Shown piece by piece: positions 20,801-33,442 of a stretch of 64,000 nucleotides of DNA. Every line of letters starts with the position of its first letter. The first letter of the stretch is position 1. Both the position numbers and the translations under genes were made by a program. The DNA comes from Hippophae tibetana (lineage: Eukaryota; Streptophyta; Magnoliopsida; Rosales; Elaeagnaceae): assembly GCA_037013495.1 (NCBI GenBank), contig CM072810.1, forward strand, positions 86,660,449-86,724,448. The letters run 5' to 3'. The notes beneath the pieces were generated by a model, which saw nothing but the letters and a program-made list of their open reading frames with translations, was not told where the DNA came from and did not search any database.

Positions 20801-23800
20801 TGTGCAAAGTTTTAAACTAGCTTAACAATATTCTCGACTAATTTTCCTTCAAGTGTTAGAGATTTATTTTCTTCTTGTATATAACGAATAACCATGAGTT
20901 AATCACTTTCTACTATCAAATTATAAATCCCAATGTCCAACCCATTGCATGCCAACTAGAATAAAGTGTAACTCATCAATTAAAATAGAAGTGAATCTAT
21001 CGTCAGATTTTTCTACTATCAGATTATAAATCCCAATGTCCAACCCATTGCATACCAACTAAAATAAAGTGTAACTCATCAATTAGAATAGAAGTGAATC
21101 TATCGTCAGATTTTATTACAGGAAGGAGGATTTCTCTTATATTATTTCTAATAATTGCTCCAATTCTTACCTTATCTTTGGATATTTGCACTATCAACAT
21201 TTAGTTTAAGAGAAGTACTTGGATACCACGTGATCATGACCATTAGCTCAATTTCAACTTCCTTTTAAGAGTTGATAAAAAACAATATAATAAATTAATA
21301 AAACCTTTCACTACTTTAATTTGTAGGTACCTTGGTCTAACCTTTCATACTCTTTTAACTACCACACATTCTCATAAAGCATCCAAAACATTTTTACTAT
21401 TGTTTATACAACATGGGCAAGTAGGTTTATTTGAAATCCTTTTGTACCATAGGTTCTTTTTGCATGGGAGTATGTTATGAATAGCACGCCAAATAAAAAT
21501 CTTTATTTTGTATGGAACCTTGATTTGTCACACTATTTTTCACCATTTAGCTTTTGACAAATCATTGGTACTCTTATTATTTTGTGTTTGTATTAATCAA
21601 TATCCACTTTTAACAGTATATCTTTTATTTACTTTATTTTCCAAATCAATTTATCTTTTTTAGAACGATAAACAAGAGGGATGGAACAAATAATATCAAC
21701 TTTATGAGAAAAAAAAAGCTTTAATTAGCTGTTTATTCCATACACATGTACGACTAAGTAAAGAAGCTATCTTAGTATCAAAAGGTAATTTTGGAATCCA
21801 ATGACTTTGATATATAAGAATTTTATCCCCATTGCTTACTCTCCATCTCATACTAGAATTAAGCAAGTTTCTACTCCACAGAATACTATTCTATATGTAA
21901 GGAGAGTTTTCTTGCCTTTAAGCTGAAAAAAGATTAATGTTCTTAAAGTATTTAGCCTTAAGCACATAAGCAACAAGTTATGTTGGGTTTTTTTATAAGT
22001 CTCCAAGCCTGCTTAGCCAAAAGAGCTTGGTTGAAATTTCCTAATGATCGAAAACCTAGTCCTTTTTCTGCTTTAAGTTTGCAAAGTTTTTCCCGTGATA
22101 ACTAATGTATCCCATCTCTTTGTGAAGAAGTTTTCCACCACACTTTACTACAAGGGAGTTAATCTCATGACATAATTTTAAAGGAATCTTAAAAATGCTC
22201 ATTTTATATCATGGAATAGATTAAACTACTGCTTTGATGAGACCTTTTTTTTCCTTGCTGAGATAATAAATTTTCCTTTCATCCTTGTAGCTTTCTACAA
22301 GCTCTATTATTAATACTTTTAAAAGCATGACATTTATTCTTATCAATGAAAGTTGGGAGTCGAAGATATTTACCACGATGTTCAAATATAGGAATTGTAA
22401 TTACTTGAATAACTTTATTTTTAATTGAATTTAAAATATTCTTACTAAAAAGACTAGATTTATCAAAGTTAATCAGTTGACCAAAAGTAACTGAATAAAG
22501 CTCAAATATATGTTTTAACCTTATGCAATTATTCTTGATAGTTAGGAAAAAAACAATGTTGTCGTCTGCAAGCAATAAATATGAGATAGTTGGATCATTC
22601 CTCACTATTTAATACATTTTATTTCATTAGCATCCACTGCTTGCCTTTACAATCCAAAAGATTCTTCAATTCACATGAGATAAAATATGGTGATAAATGA
22701 TCACTTTGACGAAGCCCCTCTACGAAAATATCCTCCTAGTTTGTTACCCCTTTACAATAATAGAATAAGAAATAGATGAAACACATTTTATTACCAATGA
22801 TACCCATTTAGGAACAAATCCCATTTTGAGCATTACTTCTTTTAAGAAAACTCATTCCACTCGATAGTAATTTCTACTCATATCTAGTTTTAAAGCCATG
22901 AATTATTCTTTAATATAGGATTCTTGTTCATAAAATGAATAGTTTTTTGAACACATATAACATTGTCTAAAATTTGTCTGTTAGTCAAAAAAGTACTTGG
23001 TTTAACCGAAATGATATCAGGTAGTACAGTTATAAGTTTATTAGCCATTGATTTGAAAATCATTTTATAAATAGCTATATACAAGGAAATGGTTCTAAAA
23101 TCCATCATTCTTTGAAGAATATCACTATTGACATGAGAGTTGAAAGAGTATGATTAATATTCCAAACTCTACTCCATCATTCAATATTGAAACACAAGTT
23201 TGAGTTATCCCTGTTAGGAAATTTGGATCAAATGACATAATCATAAATTCTCTCTCCTAATATACTCCTTAGCAGAATATCAAATAATACAGAAATATAG
23301 AATACACAACACAAAAATTATAGTGTAAACTCTAAATTGGAGAAAAAACCACTTTCGTTATCAAAAGACAACCAGAGAAAAAATTACTATGTGGAAAATT
23401 GTTACAACTACACTCTCAATGATTTTCTCACACACCCAAAAGACGAACAATTACAAACTCAAGAGAATTTTCCGACAAAATTCTCTCACTCAAAAACTTC
23501 TCATATAAATTTTTCTCTATTTTTGGGATGATTAAAAATGAAGAAATGAAATCATATTTATAGCCTTCAAGTTCCCATTTTATATGCCAAATATTTATTC
23601 ATTCAACAAAATTAGGTTACCTAATTTTGCTATTCTTTATTCAAACAAGATTAGTCATCTCTATCTTTAACAATATGGTAAGTTACCTTCCATGAATTTT
23701 CTTCTAAATTAGGCACCTCTTATTTTGACTAACAAACCTCGTATTATTTTTAATCAATCACAACAATCTCTAATCTAATTATTGGCCAAAAAATTTGGTA

Positions 23801-24430
23801 AAAAATGACAGGCATATTATCATGCTCTAGACTTTTCCTGGTGCCATTTAGGAAAGAGCTTTATGGATATCATCTCCGGTAAATGTCATGTTAACAGCAG
23901 ATTGTGTGCATTTGTAACAACCTTAGAGATAATCGGTAATATTTTAACCAATTTGGTAAATCTGGAAGAATGAAAAAGATTAGAAAAATAATTGACAAAT
24001 GCATCTTTAATCTCCTCAATATTTGTTGTGCGTGCTTCACTATCTAGAATAAAGAACTTAAGTGTGTTGGAACGCCTATGTTGAGATGGTCTTTCATGAA
24101 AAGAATTTAATATTTCTGTCACCATGTTTTAACCGATCTATCTCTTCTTTCTCCAAAAGAGAACTAATTTATCTTTCTAAAGCATAGTTGAAATCTCCCA
24201 TTAAAATCCATGAAAACTTGCCAATTTCTTCAAGTCTTCTTAGTAATTCCCATGAATGCTTATTAAGAGAATGATTTGGTTTTTTTTATAGAAACTAGTA
24301 AATCTAATCACAGAATCATTAGGTTGTCTGACAATTATATTTTCATGTCCAAGTGTACATCAGAGAAGAGTAACCTATAAATCATTCTTTCAAAATAATG
24401 CTAAATCTCCACTTAGGCCTTCTCTTCCTA
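20800..24430 (-). mobile_element. L1-type LINE remnant (endonuclease end to RNase H)
   Basis: On the minus strand the pieces follow the order of plant L1 ORF2. 24430-24200: endonuclease tail (RFTSFY... and GDFNEIL-like). 24125-23886: linker (FHERPSQHRRSNTL). 23108-22890: RT start (DFRTISLYIAIYKMIFKSMA, NRQILDNVICVQ). 22605-22279: RT core with LLLADDNIVFF, the F/LADD catalytic box. 21530-21350: zinc-binding zf-RVT region. 21100-20900: RNase H-like. Numerous stops and frameshifts interrupt it, so it is inactive. The 5' end (ORF1 and most of the endonuclease) is missing, as in many LINE copies. Exact ends and tail are not seen. Confidence 0.8.
20908..21115. repeat. 103-bp tandem duplication inside the LINE remnant
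   Basis: 'tactatcaaattataaatcc' at 20911 recurs (one change) at 21014, and both copies continue with 'caatgtccaacccattgca' and 'gaagtgaatctatcgtcag'. About five differences separate the copies. Confidence 0.85.
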
Positions 24431-25447
24431 CCGTCATAGGATTCATTATATATTAATTTTTAAGTCAAACAAAAGCAAAGTAAAACCATAAATCTGACCC
24501 AATAGATTAACCAAGGCTTACTACCCTTAATTAATTAGAATCAGCCAAGCAAACAATTCTTAAATTATAAGAAAAGCTTAGAGAAATTGAAATCCTTAGG
24601 ATAACTCTTTTCCAAATGTATATAATTGCTTTCCTCAACTCTTACTAATAGATGACGGCAGAAATCTTCCTTACCTTTTTTTTTTTTTTGGTTAAATATC
24701 GAGTCTTCTAACTCATAAATCCAAATAAAGATTCAGAAAGTTAAAATACCTTAATATCTTCAACATGCAGAGTTCGAATCTTCCTTCCTAGTGTATTATT
24801 AGATTTCATTTCAACCGTTAACTTGCTCTCAGAAAGTTAATTCTAATCTTCAAAAAAAAAAACAATTTTGGTTTTGTTTGAGATCTTTTCCATAGTTTCA
24901 AACTTAGTAATGCTAATACAGGAGAAAATATAGAGGAGTACTAAAAGTTTCACTTTAAATCAGAGATGAAAAGAAAGGATGAGGGAAAAGGAAGGGTCCT
25001 GTTGGAAACCCGTTTCAAAGGATATGGATTTACTTTTAGGTCACTCTCTCGGAAGAAAGAAGGGTCAGCCTATGTTTGAACTTTAACTATTATAACGATT
25101 TCAAATTAACTTTAACTATTATAACGATTTCAAAGTAACTTTAACTACAACAGTACTTTTGCTGAACCCTTTAACCCATTATCTTTTTACTAGTAATAGT
25201 AAATTAGCAAGGGGTATAATGGCTCCATAATACTAATATATAAATATGTACACATCTTTAATATAGGCATGTTGCAAAAATAGTCACTAATGAAATATTG
25301 CCGGTAAATTAAAATAACTTCTTTTATTTAATTGAAATTTTGAGAGATTTTAAATTCTTAAAAAGTCTACAAACTTTAATAGACTTTGAGAACACTTTGA
25401 ATAATTCAACATAAATTTTATTAAATTTTTAAAAACTCTAATTATAT
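24431..25447. other. Intergenic spacer before the copia element
   Basis: A+T-rich. Contains a ~29-bp tandem repeat at about 25080-25145 ('actttaactattataacg' units). A GTTCGAATC at about 24774 resembles a pol III B box but has no convincing A box upstream. Confidence 0.5.
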
Positions 25448-25452
25448 ATAGG

Positions 25453-25830
25453 TATTGGATATTAGTCCTTAATTCAAGGAATAAAACAAGGACCTTAATT
25501 CAAAGAATAAAACAAGGACCTTAATTCAAAGAATAAAACAAGGACCTTAATTCAAAGAATAAAACAAGTACCTTAATTCAAAGAATAAAACAAGGACCTT
25601 AATTCAAAGAATAAAACAAGGAGCTTAATTCAAAGAATAAAACAAGGAGCTTAATTCAAGGAGTAAAACAAGGAATCCTTAATTCAAGGAATAAAATAAG
25701 TAATCCTTAATTCAATGAGTAAAATAAGGAATCCTTAATTCAATGAGTAAAATAAGGAATCCTTAATTCAATGAGTAAAACAAGAAATCCTTAATTCAAG
25801 GAGAAAATCAAGGAATGCTTAAGGTTTGAA
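25453..25830 (+). repeat. Truncated 5' LTR made mostly of a 26/28-bp minisatellite
   Basis: After TATTGGATATTAG the LTR holds 13 head-to-tail units: eight of about 26 bp (accttaattcaaagaata type) followed by five of 28 bp (aatccttaattcaaggagta type). The LTR then ends near 25830 at the deletion junction. Confidence 0.9.
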
Positions 25831-25857
25831 TCTTGTTGTTGTAAATCAACTTTATTT

Positions 25858-28578
25858 CCAAACTTAAGAAATGATGAAATTGCATGTGAAACTTGTCACT
25901 TGTCTAAGGCCACTAGATTGTCTTTTAATTCTTCCTTGTCTAGGGCTAGTAAGTGTTTTGAACTAGTTCATTCAGATGTATGAGGACCAATTAATGAATC
26001 TTTTGATGGTTATAAGTATTTTGTGATTTTTGTTGATGGTTTCTCTCGAGTCACATGGTTATATCTTTTAAAGTCTAAGAATGAAGTTATGGAAGTATTT
26101 AAGGACTTTCATAATCTTGTTAAAAATCACTTCTCTTATAAAATTCAAACCTTAAGATCTGACAATGGCACCGAATACATGTCCCATATCATGAAATAAT
26201 ATTTGAGCATTCATGACATTATGCATCAAACAAGTTGTGTTGGCACACCTCAACAAAATGGTGTAGCTGAACGCAAAAACCGGGACTTACTTGAAAAAAC
26301 TAGAGCATTAATGCTACAAATGAATGTACTAAAGAGATTCTGGTCCCAAGGGGTTATGACAGCTGCTTACATCATCAATAGATTACCCAGTCGAGTCTTG
26401 GATTTCAAGTCTCCTCTAGAGGTCATGAAAGGAAGGAAAATTAACCTTTCACACCTTAGAGTCTTTGGCTGCATCTGTTTTGTACATATTCAATCTCATC
26501 ATCGAGATAAATTGGATCCTAGAGTTGTTAAATGTATTTTTCTTGGTTATTCATCTACACAAAAGGGATATAAGTGTTATGATCCCCAACTTAGGAGATT
26601 AATTGTGTCTAAAGATGTTCGATTTTATGAAACTAACCATTTTTTCAGCAAGTCACATGAAATCACAAGTCAAGGGGATGACATCTTGGATGTGTTTCCA
26701 TTACCAAGAATCGAACTTGAGGCTCCACAACAAAAAGATCCCAGTCATGTCAATATTGATGCATCTCTCACTGAAAGTAACAATGAAGGGTCTCGTCTTA
26801 ATGGTACACTGCATGAAGATGGTGATAATCAAGATGATCCTCACAATATGGTACAAGATGTGAACGAGTGTGAGATAACTCCTTCTACTCCACGACGTAA
26901 TCCAATGCGTGTTAGGCAACCTCCCACAAGACTTCAAGACTTTGTCACCTACAAACCCACACATCCCATCTCAAATTATGTGTCATATAAGAGAGTGACA
27001 CCAACCCATGCCGCATTCCTCAGCACTATATCGAGTTACAGTGAGCCTCAAAACTTTCATGAGGCCAACAGCCAAGAGGTGTGGAAGGAAGCCATGCAAG
27101 AAGAACTTAAAGCCCTAGATCAATACAACACATGGAGCATCACCAAACTTCCAAAAGGCAAGAAAGTTGTGGGTTGCAAATGGATCTATAAGCTCAAATT
27201 CAAGTCAGATGGATCAATTGAGAGGTATAAAGCAAGATTGGTGGCTCGGGGATTCACTCAAACATTCGAGGTCGATTACAAAGAAACATTTGCACCTGTT
27301 GCAAAAATGAACACAGTAAGAGTGCTACTGTCTGTGGCTGTAAACAAGGGGTGGTCCATGTACCAAATGGATGTGAAGAATGCATTCTTGCATGGTGATC
27401 TCAAAGAAGAAGTCTATATGAAATTGCCACCTGGGCATCCTCAAAGCAATGAACTGGATTTTGTGTGCAAATTGCACAAATCCATTTATGGTTTGAAACA
27501 GTCCCCACGAGCTTGGTATGCCAAGCTAAGCTCAGTTCTCACTAGTGTTGGTTTCAAAAGCAGCAATGCTGATTCCTCACTATTTGTTCGCACAGGAGTT
27601 ATGGGCAAATTGGTTGTGCTGATTTATGTAGATGATCTGATAATTACAGGTGATAATGCTGACGAGATTTTCAACCTCAAACAGTCCCTCAGACAAAGGT
27701 TTGCAATTAAAGACCATGGGATATTGAAGTACTTTCTTGGTATAGAAATGGCAACCTCGCACAAGGGACTCTTTCTTAACCAAAGGAAATATGTCCTAGA
27801 TTTGCTTAAGGAAGCTAACATGAGCAATGCTAAACCAGCCATTACTCCTCTTGACAGCAAGCTCAAACCTAGCTTGAAGGGCACGCCACTCATGGATATA
27901 AGTTATTACCAACGACTGGTTGGTAAGTTGATATACTTAACAATCACTGGACCTAACATCACATATTCTGTAAGTATTGTGAGCCAATTCATGCACTCCC
28001 CGACATTTGAGCATTTGACCCTTGTTAAAAGGATCTTACGCTACTTAAAAGGATCAGTGGGTCGTGGTATTATCATGAAGAAGAATGACAACACAAAAAT
28101 CATGGGGTATTGTGATGCTAATTGGGCAGGGAATGAAATTGATCGCAAGTCCACCACTGGCTACTGTACATTTGTCGGTGGAAACTTGGTCACATGGAAG
28201 AGTAAGAAGCAAACTGTCATTGCCAGATCAAGTGCCGAAGCAGAGTATCGTGCAATGGCTTCAACTGCGTGTGAGTTGATATGGCTTAAAAGTCTTCTGT
28301 GTGATTTAGGTGTTCCTACAACTCTTCCTATGTCCTTATTTTGTGACAATCAGGCAGCTATGCATATAGCATCAAACCCAGTGTTTCACGAGAGGACGAA
28401 ACACATTGAAGTTGATTGTCATTACGTTCGTGAACAAGTTCAATCACAGGTGATTCAGACACATTATACAAGAAGCTTCGACCAACTAGCTGACATCTTC
28501 ACCAAGCCCTTGGCTTCTCATCAATTTCAACGACTTTTGTCCAAGCTTAGATCCATAAACCTTCTGGATCCAACTTGA
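25858..28578 (+). pseudogene. Copia pol: integrase, reverse transcriptase, RNase H (two premature stops)
   Basis: A single frame runs from the pre-integrase zinc finger (CETCHLSKA) to the stop at 28576-28578, with two in-frame stops: TGA at 25981-25983, where the family has W after the first integrase aspartate (HSDV-W-GP), and TAA at 26197-26199. The uninterrupted part from 26203 is 791 residues. Visible motifs: integrase D,D,E (HSDV; RSDNGTEY; NGVAERKNRDLLE), a GKGYRF-like QKGYKCYDP, RT start VGCKWIYKLK, RT core LIYVDDLIITG, RNase H SIVSQFMHSPT, TGYCTFVGGNLVTWKSKKQ, AEAEYRAMA, FCDNQAA and the ADIFTKPL tail. It is a retrotransposon enzyme and not a host gene. Few mutations imply a young copy. 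Confidence 0.92.
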
Positions 28579-28585
28579 GGGGGAG

Positions 28586-28923
28586 TATTGGATATTAGTC
28601 CTTAATTCAAGGAATAAAATAAGGACCTTAATTCAAAGAATAAAACAAGGACCTTAATTCAAGGAATAAAACAATGAGCTTAATTCAAGGAGTAAAACAA
28701 TGAATCCTTAATTCAAGGAGTAAAACAAGGAATCCTTAATTCAAGGAGTAAAACAAGGAATCCTTAATTTAAGGAGTAAAACAAGGAATCCTTAATTCAA
28801 GAAGTAATTGAAGGAGTAAAATTCCCTTATAAATAACTATACAATTGTAATGAAAAATATGAAGAAAATAATACAAACTAGAGAACTCTTTTGTGTAGAG
28901 TTATTTCTTGTTTTTTTTCAACA
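28586..28923 (+). repeat. 3' LTR (338 bp) with eight minisatellite units
   Basis: It matches the start of the 5' LTR but carries only 8 of the 26/28-bp units, followed by a unique part containing CCCTTATAAATAACTA (TATA-like, about 28824-28839), an AATGAAAA-type region and the terminal TTCAACA. This unique part is absent from the truncated 5' LTR. Confidence 0.92.
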
Positions 28924-28928
28924 ATAGG

Positions 28929-31605
28929 GTATATTTAATTAGGATTTTAAAATATGAGTATATTTTAATTTTTAAAAATTCTATGAATTTTAGTACATTT
29001 TTATAGATGTTAATATATACTTTATTAAATTTTAAATTTTTTTTATATAAATTTGTATAGAATAGTTTTATTGATATTGGACTTTTGATAATTTTATGTG
29101 ATGATCATGTATAATTTTTTTTAAAATTTAATAAAATATATATAAAATCTTTAAAAATCTAATAAAATTTAATAGGGTTTTCAAAATTTGAAATATATCA
29201 TCAAATTCTCTCTAATTGAATACACGAAAAAAAAGAGTTAACCTTGGGCTTTTATATATATATATATATATATCCTACCTAGTTAATTGTAAAATAATTT
29301 AGTTTTATGAATATTGGAATTTTGATAATTTTATGTGATGATATATAGAATTTTTAAAAGTTTAACAAAATATTTATTAAATTTTTGAAAATTTAATAAA
29401 ATTAATGGAGTTTTTAAAATTTGAATGTATCATAAAATTCTCTCTAATTGAATACACGAAAAAGAGAGTTAATCTTGGGCTTTTGGTTGAGTTCAAGAAA
29501 TAAAAAAGAAAAAAGAGAGTGAACAGTGAGAGAGAAAAAAGTATGTAGACATTCATGGAGAAGTTGTAAATAAAAAAATGTTTACAATTCTCAAAAACAT
29601 CTTATAAAATGAAGTTTTAAAAGCTATTAACATTTGAATATCTTAATACTTTTAAAAAAAATTAAAAATAATAATTAAATATACTTAAATTTGTATAAAA
29701 ATTTAAAAAAACTTAATTAAATATAACTAAACTTTATAAATCGTCAAAAAGTAAATATACTTCAACTTTTAGAAACTTTTGAAATTTATTAAAATTCTAT
29801 TTTAATGCACTCTTATAAATTATCATAAAAATACTGTCTATTTTCTTTAATTTCATAATAATTTTTTGTTTTGCATTAGGTTATATATGATGTGATATAG
29901 ATTTGTTCCATATTATAAAATTCTTTTAATTAAGGATTAGTGTCCTCTTATTTTACTTTCCCCGTAACTCAAAATGTGAAGCAAATTATTATGAATTTTT
30001 TACTAAATTAGAAAAATTCTATTTTGATTAATAATCTCAATATTAATTTTAATCTATCATAATAATTAATTAGAAGATAATATAAACCAATGATTTAGAT
30101 TATATTATATTTTAAAATTTAAATTTAATGAATAATTAATAAAATCAAGGAAAAATCAATTCACACAAAATATATATTCACCTTTAAATAAACTCAAGAT
30201 AATAATTTTATCCCAAAAAAATCAATATATATATATATAAAAACTTTTCATTTTTTCATGGGAGGCTTACGTTTTTTTTTTCAATACACTGACCGAAGTT
30301 GTGAGATTTTGTAATTTTGTAGAGTTTATGTACACCATTAGTTACTCAAACAATTTAATTTATTTTCATTCCCTTTAATATTATTAACTTAATTTTTTTA
30401 AGTATTAATAGACATTTTTATTATTGAATTATATTGATAGTTAAAAAGTATCACTAAATTTGAAATTGTTAGAAAATTATCGTCAAATTTGAAATTGTTA
30501 GAAAATTATCATTGTTATTAAAATTTTCAAAAAACTAATCATAAAGTTTTAACGATATTAGTATTTATTGGGTGTAATTTAGTATATTTCACGTGGTAAT
30601 TAAAGAGTGGTTACAGTTAATAAAAATCTTATAAATCAAACTTGGTAAACATTTAATCGTCAGATAAATATGACAACGTGATAACCTATAGTATCCACTA
30701 ATTGTTATAAAAAGAAATTATGGAGATGGACCCATGATGTTACAATAAATCTATCTATATTGGTTATGAATATGTATTAAGTTAACTCGTCTCTCAATAT
30801 ACATTCACAACTATATACATTCACAAATAAATTAGATTTCATTACATAGAATTACAACCAAATCCTATATTTCTTTTTAATCAAATAGCAAGACCTATAT
30901 CTTCTCTAAACTTTATCATCCTATCATTGACTTAAGCATTGGATGGTTAAAGACCATTTTTATGGTAGTTTAATAGCTTGTTTTCATAGAGCCACAAATG
31001 ATAGTTCTACCTAGTGTTGACAAAACTCTATATCAACATCTTGTCATCGTCTATGGGAAAAAAATGTGTTCTACTTGGTTGAAAAGATCAGAAATTGGAC
31101 TTTTAAAACATTATCCAATTTCCTAATTTGCGAAAAAAAACACATAGGTTTTTGAAAAGGGATCAAGGAATAACAAGATTTTTCAAGAGAATGCCTCATA
31201 GTTATCTAGTCCCTTCTATCTACTGACTTGACTCTTTGAGCTTTTAAGAGAAGTCATGGACCAGTTAACTAACTCTACCATTCAGACTTTACCAAAAGGT
31301 CCAGCCTGCTAACCATCCATTCACTAGTCCTTTTGGCTATACTATAGCCTACTAGGAATGCAAAATGCACCTACATTTGTTTGCCAACAACAAGCGTGAC
31401 AAGTTAAGAGAAAGAGATCCTAAGACAAAACTCGTCTGGACCTGATGGAAAATATGCTCTAGGAAAGCTTATAGTGCCTACTAGAAAGTATCCATACAAC
31501 ATCCTCCAATGCTTAGAATGCACAAGGTTAGGCCCATAACTAAGGAAGGTCCAACTGGTAAAATGACCAACCACAGCAAAACATGAGTCCTAAAATCGAT
31601 TGAGA
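28929..31605. other. A+T-rich spacer with 232-bp tandem duplication
   Basis: No gene is seen. 29060-29485 holds two copies of a ~232-bp unit (landmark TCTAATTGAA at 29211 and 29443; both copies include 'ttttgataattttatgtgat' and 'ttaatcttgggcttttg'-like text). Short TA runs lie at about 29254-29272 and 30222-30238. A short tandem (AAATTTGAAATTGTTAGAAA) lies at about 30450-30510. From about 30950 the DNA becomes less A+T-rich and resembles 34600-35000. Confidence 0.6.
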
Positions 31606-31610
31606 ACTAT

Positions 31611-33437
31611 TGATGAGACAAAATCGACATCGGGTTAGCAATATCAATTTTACAGATACTTTGGTTTTATATTTGTAAAATTCTCGCAAGTGTACGATTT
31701 ATTTTATAAAAAATTACAAGTATACTCCCAAGGTCGATCTAAGGAAGAAATATATATGATTTTTAATTTATTATTCAACCTCTTAAAAATAAAATTAAAT
31801 CTTAAACATCATGTCACGATATTTTGATTTTTTTTTGTGTTTTCTAATATAATAATATATATATATATATATATATATATGAATTCAATAAATAATTATG
31901 CAAATTTTTATCATTTATAACAGTGGAGTATTTATGGATATAATAATTAAGTTAATTATACTTCCTCATATTATTTAGGTTATTAAAAATATAAATTGAT
32001 ATTTATGGATTCTTTTATATATATATATATATATACCATTTTTAGTAGGATTAGATATTCTTTATTAATCAAAAAAATCAATTAACACCTATGGGTGGTG
32101 TCGATAATTAATTTAGTTAATTAAATAAACTCATATTTTCTAAAAAATTGAAAATAAATCATTTAAATGCCACATTTGGTGGGATTAGACATTTTAAACT
32201 GTATTCAAGGTATCCAAATTAAACCTAAGAATTTAATTATCTGAGTATTAACTTTCAAGTTTTAAAACCATTATTAAAAATATGTTATCAATACATTTTC
32301 GAATAATAGTTCTTATAAAAACTTTTGAAATATAGTTTTACTCTAACTATTAGGCGATTGTACCCACAAATAAAAGTACATTGCTCTAAATTAGACCGGA
32401 TAATTAACCCTTAAAGTATAATTTTAAGATTTAAGTTTGTAATAAAAAATAATATATTTCTCTATAACATCCTTAATATAAAATCTTGAATAAAAACAAA
32501 ATCAATTTATTTTATAGAAATTTTTTACCTATTTAATATTTCGTAAGCATAACAATGTTATTATTATATCATATTTATAAACAGTCAGTCATGTTATATT
32601 TAATCACAAACAAATTAAATATAACATATAAAACATAAAACATAAAAATAACTGTAAATAATTCATTTTAAAATTATATCTCAAAATAATTCTTACAGAA
32701 CTTTGATACTAGTTTCGTTTATGGAAACCTCCAAATAGATTTGCATTTCCATTTTTGGAATCAAAAACTATAAATTTACAAAAATATAAATAATTCTTCT
32801 CAAAAAGAGAAGAAATTTAAAACTAAAAAAACTAAAAAAGTTAAGAAAACTTTCTAGAGAAAGAAAGCTAGAGAGAGAAGATATTTTGAGGGATTTGAGG
32901 GATGATTTTTACAATATGGGAGATGGCCCTTTTATAGACGAGGAAAAGGCTAAAAAGGTGAAAAATAAATCTCAAAAATTGGTCTTGGACGAGTTTTGAT
33001 AGACTAGCACGCATATGGAGTGAGATTTGTGACGGACCGGGTGTTAACACGCCAAATGTGTGCAGGACTTATGGTGACATACGCGTGTGGCTTGGAGGAT
33101 AGGTGTAGACGTATGTTGGCTACACATGGGACTTGGCGCGAGCGTTTGCCGACTTGGTAGTTTTTTCATTTCTTTTACTTTTCCTCATTGTTTCTCACTT
33201 ATTTGTATAATAAATGAATACTGCACTTTAAATATTATGATGTATTACTCCCAGTATTTTTCTTCGAGTATTTAAATTATTTTTGAATGAAAATATTTGA
33301 AAATAATAAATATACTCGTGATTCAAAAAAAAATAAATTTATATAAAAATATAATAGAATCATACAAATATAAATCTATTTAATCAATTAAATTAAATTA
33401 AATTATGATAAGTTTAGTATTTTTTAAGCACTCATCA
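31611..33437 (-). mobile_element. Likely solo LTR of a gypsy-type element, minus orientation
   Basis: The segment starts TGATGAGAC and ends GCACTCATCA, so its ends are inverted repeats (TGATGAG) of TG...CA form. It is flanked by ACTAT (31606-31610) and ACTAC (33438-33442), a 5-bp target duplication with one change. Read on the minus strand it begins TGATGAGTGCTTAAAAAATA and ends with text resembling plant gypsy (Tat/Ogre-like) LTR tails (AATCGTACACTTGC). No gag or pol lies inside or beside it. Length is 1827 bp. Contains TA microsatellites near 31855-31880 and 32016-32033. Confidence 0.7.
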
Positions 33438-33442
33438 ACTAC

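Larger units (their letters stand above)
25453..28923 (+). mobile_element. Ty1-copia retrotransposon, internally deleted, with exact target duplication
   Basis: The element is bracketed by ATAGG at 25448-25452 and 28924-28928. Both LTRs begin TATTGGATATTAGTCC; the 3' LTR follows the purine tract TTGAGGGGGAG (28575-28585) and ends TTCAACA at 28923. The 5' LTR (from 25453) breaks off near 25830 and continues directly into pol at the pre-integrase region, so the 3' part of the 5' LTR, primer-binding site, gag and protease are missing. Pol is otherwise nearly intact. Without PBS and gag it cannot move on its own; since the target duplication is intact the deletion probably happened after insertion. 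Confidence 0.93.

Noticed and set aside
24660..24860. GTTCGAATC pol III B-box-like word near T and A runs, possible SINE
   Set aside because: No A box at the proper distance and no target duplication found.
25453..25830. Regular 26-28-bp repeats that could be taken for a CRISPR array
   Set aside because: There are no unique spacers, the units are contiguous, and the array lies inside a plant LTR with a target duplication.
26603..28349. Other open frames overlapping the copia pol (both strands)
   Set aside because: They are shadows of the 791-residue pol frame and show no family motifs.
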